This document shows positions 55,862 to 64,000 of a DNA stretch of 64,000 nucleotides, piece after piece; the first letter of the stretch is position 1, and each line of letters starts with the position of its first letter. The position numbers were made by a program, and so were the translations under genes. Source of the stretch: Silene latifolia (lineage: Eukaryota > Streptophyta > Magnoliopsida > Caryophyllales > Caryophyllaceae); contig NC_133538.1 of the NCBI RefSeq assembly GCF_048544455.1, positions 1,774,658-1,838,657 on the forward strand, written 5' to 3'. The notes below the pieces were generated by a model. The model was not told where the DNA came from, did no database searches, and was given only the letters and a program-made list of their open reading frames with translations.

Positions 55862-57311
55862 CTACGCTAGTGATGAAGGTTGGTGAATCGAATTGTCCTC
55901 GTTAACAAGAGGAGTACATTCTAGAGCAAGACTCCCGACTTGAATTTCATTCTTCGGGTTTGGCAAGAATTCAGAGCAATTCACAAATATGTTCCCGATA
56001 AACACCCCTTTCAAGTGACATGGGCGGATAAGATGGGAATAATCGACATTGTCTTCGACAGAAACAAAGTTGGCGTGATCGCCAAATGGATTGGTGATGT
56101 AATTGGGTTTAACAGTTGGGATTGGGAGTGTTCCATTCTCAATCATGTCTTGGATTTCGTGCTTCAGTCGATAGCACCTTTCAGTATCATGGCCCTTCCC
56201 TTGATGAAAGGCACAGTAGGCATTTGGTTTATACCATTTACCTTGTTGATCAGTGGGAGGGTCCGGAGTTGGACCAATAGGCTTCAGCTTTCCTTGGGCT
56301 ATGAGCCTTTGGAGAGCGTATGTATAAGTGCATCCAATATCGGTGAATGCCCTAGGTGTTTGGCGCTGCGACTTTTTCGATTGCCCTTCTAAGATATTGA
56401 TGGCTTCATCAATATGGGCCGTTGCTGGGGCCTTGCCCTTAGACGATGAGGCCCCTTGGTACCCTTTTGGCTTCTCAACTTCTGCCATTCGGACATCGTC
56501 CTCTACCTTTATCCCGATTCTAATCAATTCTTTGAAAGAACCAAAATTCTGGTATTTCAGAGCATTACGGTAAACAGGTCGTAAATTCTTCACGAACTTA
56601 TCTACCATTTCAACTTCATCAGGCTTCTTAGCTAGTTTCACGCTTTCAGCGCGCCATCTTGCGAGGAATTCAGTAAAGCCCTCTTTTTCCTTTTGTGTCA
56701 TAACCTCCAAAGTTCTTATGTTGGTTTGAATCTCGACGTTGTCAGCGTAGTGCTTACAGAACTCCACCGTAATATCTTCGAAAGTGGGGAAGTTCTTAAG
56801 GTCAAGATTATAGAACCACGCCTTCGGGTGTTCATCCAGAGATTGAGCGAAAATTTCAGAGAGCATATCGCGGTACTCCCTTCAATGCTAAGTACCCTTT
56901 ATAGGCCTTAACATGGTGGACTGGATCTTCGGTGCCCTTGAACTTTGGGATGTCAGTGAGTACCATGTTCGTGGGCAACTTATCCTGAACTGGGGCATAG
57001 GCCCTAGCATTCTCATTGTGAATGTTCTTCCCCGGGGAGAGTTTCAAACGGTCTTCGATGAACTTGAACCGTTTCTCTAGATCAGTCAGAGGTGGGGTAG
57101 ATGAAGAGGAATCTTCACCCAGCTTAGATTCGATTGCATCCATTCGGGTCATCATGAGGTTCACGGCCTCGATGAGCTTTTTGATAGCATCTTCCATTGC
57201 TTGACGTCGGGTTTTTGGCGGCCTTTCTACAAGAAAACCCCGTACTGAGTCAATATTTAAAGTAAGAGCCCCTGCACACTTAAGGACACGACACCAACTT
57301 GACTCAAACAA
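55862..57311 (-). pseudogene. Ogre-type gag
   Basis: Two overlapping minus-strand frames, 57311-56856 and 56866-55862, joined by one frameshift near 56865. N-terminal part: a coiled-coil-like stretch (MEDAIKKLIEAVNLMMTRMD) and IPKFKGTEDPVHHVKAYKGY. Middle: AWFYNLDLKNFPTFEDITVE and FTEFLARWRAESVKL, the gypsy gag core. C-terminal: a C-X2-H-X4-H-X4-C knuckle-like motif YCAFHQGKGHDTERC, typical of Tat gag. The true start may be the Met at 57197. Confidence 0.88.
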
Positions 57312-58289
57312 AGACTCGACTTATGACTGACTAACCAAAGGTTCGACTCACGGTTGGATTTAGACCTTGGTTCATTTTAGACTCGGCAAAACGACATGAC
57401 TCAAACTGTCATAGCACGATTCTAAACCGGACTCGGTGTGACTAAACCCATGATTGGACCAACATAGTCCTTAGGTTCGGGTGAAACGTCCTAAAGGGCC
57501 TAGCTTGGACGTGTCTGTGGACTATCCTAGACCAAATGGTCGACCAACATGACTCAAAGCCCAAGAGGTGAGCTTGGGTGACCCAATAGGGTCATGTTCT
57601 AGACTCTTAGAACGAAACACACCCGGCCTAACACGGCCATGACCCGGACACGACTCGACGCATTTCATGCTTGGTTGAGGTTCGAGAGGAATTTTGGATT
57701 GATTTTGAAAAACGAATGACGATTTGAAAAATGAGATTTGAAATGGGCAGCATGCCGGCTATAAAAGCTTGTTTTGGGCCGAAATTTCTAGTCCTATTTG
57801 GGCAGCATTCCGCGTTTCGAAAATCATGCTAAGTTTGAAAGTAAGTTGTTCAAAAGTTCGGTTTTTGAAATGGACATGGAAAATTTTGAAAAGACTCGGG
57901 AAAACACCTTGCACATTGTCATTCTCATGTTATAAGGATGTATGCTCCTAGACATCTCTAAGTCTCGGCAAGTCTTCTATAAGAAGGTCTATGCCCTCCA
58001 TCCTTTTGCGGTCTTATAGAGCAAGGTGTCTTAAGGTAGAGTACCTAGAAGATCGTCCCCACCATCAAGAACCACGCGAGGTGAAGTAGAAGCGAGCAAT
58101 GTGCAGCTTCCTAGCATAGTGGGACGTCGCCCCCCACGCATCACGAAGAAACGCTGGGACGGCCCGGGCAAGTCCTTAAGGGTTTATGCATGAATCGTAG
58201 CACTATGAGTAATGTTTTACTTTCCGAAACTTTCTTTTCAAGTTTCACCTCGGAGGAAAAGACCCTAGAAACAAAGTGTAACTAGTCCT
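57312..58289 (-). other. Ogre-type 5' leader
   Basis: About 1 kb between primer site and gag without a convincing ORF. Contains many CGACT/GACTCG words on both strands. Confidence 0.5.
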
Positions 58290-58310
58290 CTTTCCCCAGT
58301 GGAGTCGCCA
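58290..58310 (-). promoter_or_regulatory. Ogre-type primer binding site
   Basis: Minus-strand TGGCGACTCCACTGGGGAAA, two bases after the 5' LTR end. This is the form usual in Ogre/Tat elements, thought to match an arginine tRNA. Confidence 0.85.
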
Positions 58311-58312
58311 AA

Positions 58313-61300
58313 TCAGGACAAGGCCCTCGGAAGGCTGCGTCCGCGGGATCCACACTAGGCATAATCGACTCGAGGTTCTTTCGAATCGAATTAAGACATA
58401 TTAGAGTCGCCACCAAGTTTTTGGGAACTTGGAACCGTTCAAGTCAACTTTACACCTTTCATCGAAAAGCATAAAGCCAATCGACTACGAGTGATTAAAG
58501 ATAAAGACTTGTACCCTATATCACTCGATTTGAATGACTCTCGTAATCCAATGGTATTTAGACGGATCCACAAACCATAGATCTTGAGTAAGGGGTGAGG
58601 GTACGTGTTAGGAAGCCCATAAGGACACCTAACCCCGCCCGTCAATAACGGCCTCTACTAAGTCAAGTATCGGATTTCAAACAAGGTCATAGCTACTACG
58701 ATATATGATATGCAAACATCGTTTTAAAACCCTAACATGTGACAACAATTTCTATGTCGTTTAATGCATGAATACTAACTTTGTCAAAGTTGTTTTAGCA
58801 TGTTGGTTGATTTGAAATAAAAGATGCGCAAACACGGCTTAGGAGGAATGGGGGAGCCATTGGGATCTATCCTATTACAACCCAGGCATTTCATGCCGAC
58901 ACAACGAGAAATAAATTACAACTCAATCTAATTACAACAACTATCGTAATTACTTTGACTCAGATTACAATACAAACTAACAAAATACAACTTAAATTAT
59001 TAAGTCTTAATAAACGAAACAAATGTAAACAAAAAAGCTAAAGCTAAGTTAGACTAATTAAAGATGTTAGCCGAATTATTAGTTAATAAACAAATTAGAT
59101 TAGAATTAAACTAATTAAATTAAAATAAATAAGTATAAAGGCTTGAAATAAATTAGGTACAACTTATTAATTAAATTGAACCCAACTTATTAATATTATT
59201 CACCAATCCATATTTATTAAAATACAATTAGTAAACAATTAAAGAAACAAAAGAAGAAAAGAAACTAAAACTGGCAGACCCGTGCAGTGCACGGATCAGA
59301 AGTCAGACAGACCCGTGCAAGGCACGGTTTTTGTAGAAAAGCAAAGTTAATTATGTTTTAATTACGAAATCAGTAAAATAAATTACGAAAAAATTCATTA
59401 AATTAAATTTACAGATTTTGAACCATAAAGGATAATTAAAACGACTTTTAAAAAGTTAGAAATAAATAAAACAAATTAAAGGTTAATTAATTACAAATTG
59501 AATTAAATAAATACGAACTAGGTTAGGTACAATTCTAAATCGTCAACGAGTGCAAATGGAAAGGTGTTAAGCACGCACTTCCATGCTAGCGAGAAAATTA
59601 GTGAAAGGGAAGATGAATTCAATTAAGTTCTGAGAATTGTTAATCGGTTTTTAAAGCTATGTCGATGTACCCTAATGTGTCTAATTAGGTTATCAAATCG
59701 ATCTAATGTCATCTAAATGAGTTATATGTTAACAATCAGAGGTCATACTAACATGTAAATGGTCCAGGGGTAGGTCGAATCACACGAAACAGAAGAGGGG
59801 TCAAAAGCGAAGAACGAAGAACGAAGTTAGAATTTGTTTTATTAATGCCCTACCTTGAACACGAGGATATGTAAATGAGACGGGGGTGTACGACCGACTG
59901 ATGTAGCGGTTTCTTTCCCATCTCAAGTCAACGCGGGTGTTCATGGTGGTACTTTAACTCATACTCGGACTAAACTAGTTTCATAGTTAATTAAACAATC
60001 AATAAACAAAAAACGATAAACGAAATAAAAACAAACTATAAAAAACAAACATAAAAAAACGAAATAAAAGGGAGAAAGAGGAGGATTTGATGCACCCTCA
60101 ACCTACATGTATCGTTGACACCGTCTTGGGTCGTAATCGATGGTATATTTTATCTCGAGAGGCCGTCGTCGACGAAGAAACAATGCAAACACGCGTTTTT
60201 ATCGAATCTGGACAGCAACTTTCAAACAGCGATTTCTCCCTCGTTTCACGATGAAAATTCGATTTAAAAGATGTTTTGAAAACTAGAAAGAGAGGAGAAC
60301 AGAGATCTTAAAGCAACCCCTGCTCGTTTTGAGTTATTGGGCACGGAAAACGAGCACAAACAGAACTGACAGACAGAACAAACAAAAAACAGAGTGTATA
60401 ACACTCTGTTTTTCGAGGGATTTCGTGTACTCTTAAGGGCAATTTGGCTCGTAAATCTTTGTCTAATGTGTAGATGGATGTTGTATGGTTAATTAGGAAC
60501 AAGAAACTCGAGTTTTGGTGGAGGTTTGAAGGAGGAACGAATTGTTTTTCGAAGAGGACACACAAACTGTTCCAGTTTGGATGTCGGTTTTGTGGAGGGT
60601 TTTTTAGAGGCAATTAGGGTTTGTTTCTGGGGTTTAACGCTTGTGAGTGAAGGTAGGATGTATGGAGAACTTTGAGGAATGAATGTATGGTGAAGGGGTG
60701 GTATTTATAAGGAGTTAAAATAGGGTAAAAGGGGGGAGAGAAGCAGACGGGCCTGTTCGTGCATAGCTGCTGTCCAGCAGCTTTGGTGGGGGTTTGAGAG
60801 GGGTTTTCTTGGTGATTAAGCTAGGGTAATATGGGTAGGATACTAGGGTATGGGTTAGGGTTAATGGGTACGGGTTTTGGTGGTATTTGGAGCGGGTTTT
60901 GGGCTCGGGATTCATCACGCAAAACAGGGGGGCTGTTTGTATGCGCGGGCTGGTTGGGGGGTGTTTGGGGATGGAATTTGGGCCGTGGATAGGGGGTTCG
61001 AACAAGGGTGGATGGGTAGAGGCTTAGGTTGGTTAGTGTACTCGATATTCGTGCCAACTCGTAAAGAAAACGGGCCCAAAAACCGAGCTAAAATCGAGAT
61101 CAAAAACATGCTTCTAAAACGAGTTTTCTTCGCTTTAAAAATCGATTTTTCAAATCAATTAACACATTAAAATAAATGATTTTTCAAATCAAATATATTC
61201 ATAAAATGATTTTTCAAATCAATTATTTATTTTATTTTCAATAAAATAAACTTGGGAAAATAAATTCAAAATAAAATAAAATAAATTGAATTCACCTAAA

Positions 61301-61528
61301 AAACCATAATTTAAATATCATTTAAAATAATAAAATGAAATCACTAAAAAAACATTAATTTAAATATCATTTAAATTAATAAAATACTTCATCGACGACG
61401 CCCATTCTACATCGTAAAACGAACCCAAATAATGACAATGACAACTAAAGAATACATGTGTCCTATCATCATCGGGTGTTTGTCGGGTTCTCTATAAATT
61501 CCAATATCGACGGATACGGGCATCTACA
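58313..61528 (-). repeat. Ogre-type 5' LTR
   Basis: 3,216 bp, near-identical to 46569-49763, with a few small indels (for example extra bases near 59170). Its inner end reads CCTTGTCCTGA where the other copy has CCTTGTCCACA. Confidence 0.9.
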
Positions 61529-61533
61529 GTAAT

Positions 61534-62105
61534 ATAGAGGACCAATAGTTATACAGTGTATCTTGGACAGAATTGATAAGGATTACCCTCCCTACATAGC
61601 TCAATTTTTTTTGCACCTATGCCTCTTACCTTTGCAACAATTCCTTCAATCAAAATGTTACAATCATGCTTAGTTAACCTACTAGGCTGTACTGGCACAC
61701 CCAGGTACATGAAAGGTAGGGTACCTTCCTGAAACCCAGAAATTTGTGTTATATCATTCTTAAGCCAATCAGGTACCTCATTAAAGACCACTTCAGACTT
61801 AGCAACACTGATTAAGAGAGTAAGAAGTTGTGGTTACACAGGTCATAACAATCTTTCTGAAATGCTCAGGAAAATTTAATGCAGTTCACATTTGATCCAG
61901 GAACTGCCACTCAATTGAATCATAGGCTTTCTGTAAATCCAGCTTGAACATGCATCTTGGGGAGGCCATTCCCGTGTATTAATGAGGAACGGATGTCGGA
62001 TAGGAAGATAGCACATCTTTTGCAGTTTGCAAGACACATGCTCATATAATCAGATGCTTGATTTTGGAGAACTTTCTGGCAAGCTAAAGCTAAATCACCC
62101 ATTGG
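61534..62105 (-). pseudogene. LINE (minus) reverse transcriptase piece
   Basis: Minus strand: FKLDLQKAYDSIEWQFL in one frame (reverse transcriptase motif A, about 61905-61955), then GFQEGTLPFMYLGVPVQPSR and VRGIGAKKIELCREG (61549-61791). The YADD motif is missing between them, as in the plus-strand LINE. The reading is interrupted by frameshifts. It continues at 46563 across the Ogre-type insertion. Confidence 0.82.
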
Positions 62106-62190
62106 CTAACCTAGTATTTAATGTGACACTAATCCACATACTTGAGTAAAGTATATTATAAGACTCAAAGTATTCCATAATGTAGCTTTA

Positions 62191-62288
62191 AGGACCCGAA
62201 GTAAAAAAGTTAATCGATAAGGAATCGAAGTATCAAAAGTTAATCGTTAAGGATTCGAAGTATCAAAATCTAATCTTTAAGGACCTGA
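62191..62288 (+). repeat. Three tandem units of about 32 bp
   Basis: AAGTTAATCGATAAGGAATC then GAAGTATCA is repeated with changes (AAAGTTAATCGTTAAGGATTC, AAATCTAATCTTTAAGGACC). Confidence 0.8.
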
Positions 62289-62507
62289 GAATTAATTTAC
62301 ATCATTATCTTTATTACAAACCACTAAATTAAAAACAAAAATAAATTGAGGCTGACACAAAATTAAAATAAATCCAATGTTTGGTTAATGTCCCAACATG
62401 TTCTTCCTCAACAATAAAAAATCTTATTAGTATCTCTGCATCAAAACTCCTTTTGCAATCAACGAGTTCCTTCCTCTCGTTGCCCCATATTTGCTTCATT
62501 TTACTAA

Positions 62508-64000
62508 GAAAAAACGGATCATCGAGAGGAGAATACAGAAAATCTTGAGCAGTTAATTGAGAATTTGTATCAGGTTGCAACATGATTGTGTATTTGTGAT
62601 AAGAGAAGAAGAATTTTATGAGAAAAATTCAAAGATTTAACAATGAATATGTTCGATAATTGATGTAGAAGCGATTTATTGGATCTTTAAACCACTGATA
62701 CCATATGAACTATGATCAAACTAGATCATGATGAATAATAGATGATTGTATGTGAGAACGATGGAGAGATAGGAAGAGAGAGAAAGAACAAAAGAGATGA
62801 ATGATATTCTGTAAATTGATAAGTGATCAACTGATTACATGATATGATTTTTTTTTTTATTAATAGAAAGGATAAAATCCCAGAGACCTACAGAGAGTAG
62901 GGTCCCAGAAAATTCATAAGAGGCATAAATATAACAAAACGAGTACAAAAACAAACAATCCATCCTTTTCAACACGAAAAACTTGCGTACTAGTATCACG
63001 CACCAAGCCTCCTTTGCATAATCCTTTTCTCCTTCCATGATCTTAATGTTGTCCAATTGTTTAGCCATTCCTCCAAAGTGTAGGGTAAAAGTGTCCTCCA
63101 TGATGTGCACCCCAATCCAAAACTCAAGAGCAATTCATCCATTATAGAGGGCCGATTTGCGTGCTTTTATGATAGAATGACGTCTCAGGTCTCATTCCGA
63201 CAATAAAATTACTTAAGTAGAGCGGCAATGTCCAACCTTTCACCAACCCCAAAGCCCAACAACTTACCTAAATCTTTGGTCTTTCTTTCTTCCATACTCC
63301 TATCATTATTATAGTCATCATCCGACCAAGGTTCAGTGCTAACTTCCAAATTTACTTCCGTCATATTTGCGATTTTGTCTCTTAAGAATAGGTCTTCCGC
63401 TTTCCTGCTCGACTTTTTTTTTTGAATCTTTAGTGCTCTTGCGATTAAACTCCTTTGCTGAAGACTTGGTCTTCCTCTTGAACTTTTTGGCATTGAAAAT
63501 CTTCTTGAAGCCAGGGGGACAATCATCATCATAAGACAAAAAGTCTGATGGGTTTTCTAAATGAGCACCGTCTAATCTCCGCCTCATTGAGATTATGTCC
63601 ATTTCCTCATTAATATCATAATTGACATCTCCAGTCACAGTTACCGTTCTTTCACTTTCTTTTGCTTGGTCATTATTATCAGCTGTTTCAGCAGCCGTAG
63701 CCATGTTCTCAGAAAGCTTAGCCCCCTCACAATCTTGGACACCAAACTCAACATGGTTACGGATTGATAGTGTATCATCCCATCAATGGGATGACAAATT
63801 CAAGTTGAGCTCAGGAGGTTTGATATAACATGTAGTCAAGTTTAACCCCTCCCTAACATGATATGATTACATGATATGTATATATAGGTAGTTAGTTAAG
63901 TTGGTTAATCTAACAACCTAACAACCTATATTCCACAGAGTAGAAGTGAGAAAAAAAAAAGAATAAGTTAGAGTGAAAATCCGCAATGGAGTTTAGTTAA
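62508..64000 (-). mobile_element. Second copy of the copia-2 5' end with nested unit and Athila flank
   Basis: Closely matches 30290-31770: gag N-terminal MLQPDTNSQLTAQDFLYSPL, LTR (62704-63937) split by the retroposed unit (62847-63864, same 14-bp duplications) and the Athila flank from 63938 to the window end. Because flanking Athila is shared, this is a segmental duplication rather than a new insertion. It continues beyond the window. Confidence 0.9.
63209..63704 (-). pseudogene. Frameshifted copy of the 209-aa ORF
   Basis: Matches 30980-31609 but a T run has ten Ts (63414-63423) rather than nine (31185-31193), shifting the frame. The result is two overlapping partial frames, 63339-63704 and 63209-63532. 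Few other changes are seen. Confidence 0.85.

Larger units (their letters stand above)
46569..61528 (-). mobile_element. Tat/Ogre-type Ty3-gypsy element, about 15 kb
   Basis: Two 3.2-kb LTRs (46569-49763 and 58313-61528) have minus-strand ends TGTAGATACCCG...CCTTGTCCACA. Perfect GTAAT duplications lie at 46564-46568 and 61529-61533, with LINE sequence on both sides. The primer site TGGCGACTCCACTGGGGA is the Ogre/Tat form. Gag and integrase remnants lie on the minus strand and an opposing gene on the plus strand. I find no reverse transcriptase or RNase H, so it is non-autonomous. Confidence 0.92.

Overview
This window is repeat-dense flowering-plant nuclear DNA. I see no convincing host gene, tRNA or rRNA. 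Nearly everything recognisable is mobile DNA: Ty1-copia and Ty3-gypsy LTR retrotransposons, LINEs, a small MITE and degraded inverted-repeat elements, stacked inside each other. An LTR rich in the ACTCGATCGAGT palindrome and the mix of Tekay, Tat/Ogre and Athila lineages would suit a Caryophyllales genome, but that is a guess.

Layout. 1-219: start of a Tekay-like LTR on the minus strand. 220-11525: AT-rich DNA with long palindromes, GTGTATCT-type motif arrays, a TAA-flanked MITE (3186-3579) and a complete small copia element (copia-1, 3912-8686, TSD GTTCT). 11575-20240: an element bounded by similar 48-bp inverted ends. Inside it lies a minus-strand solo LTR (12122-19504, near-matching TSD), and inside that a rearranged plus-strand Tekay element (12705-17728). 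20261-23759: the end of a third inverted-repeat element, then a minus-strand Tat-type LTR broken by a solo copia LTR (21508-22549, perfect TSD GTTTC). 23760-33410: a gutted Athila element carrying copia-2 (25520-31707), whose 5' LTR itself carries a LINE-like retroposed unit (30619-31634). 33411-35500: a plus-strand Tat-type LTR piece.

35545-62105 is built on two internally deleted LINEs facing each other. The plus-strand LINE is split by copia-3 (36415-45016, TSD AATGG). The minus-strand LINE is split by a 15-kb Tat/Ogre-type element (46569-61528, TSD GTAAT). 62508-64000 is a second, nearly identical copy of 30290-31770, including the same nested insertions and Athila flank, so it is a segmental duplication.

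Function. No element here looks autonomous. Copia-1 has LTRs that differ by one base, yet its integrase has lost two of three catalytic acidic residues and pol carries two stop codons and a frameshift. The Ogre-type element has gag and integrase remnants but no visible reverse transcriptase. It keeps an oppositely oriented gene with its own TATA box and a phase-0 intron, resembling the antisense ORF of Tat elements (plant-mobile-domain/DUF7745-like). It also keeps three copies of a two-part stem-loop whose inner helix changes sequence but stays paired. These last two observations are the best candidates for overlooked biology.
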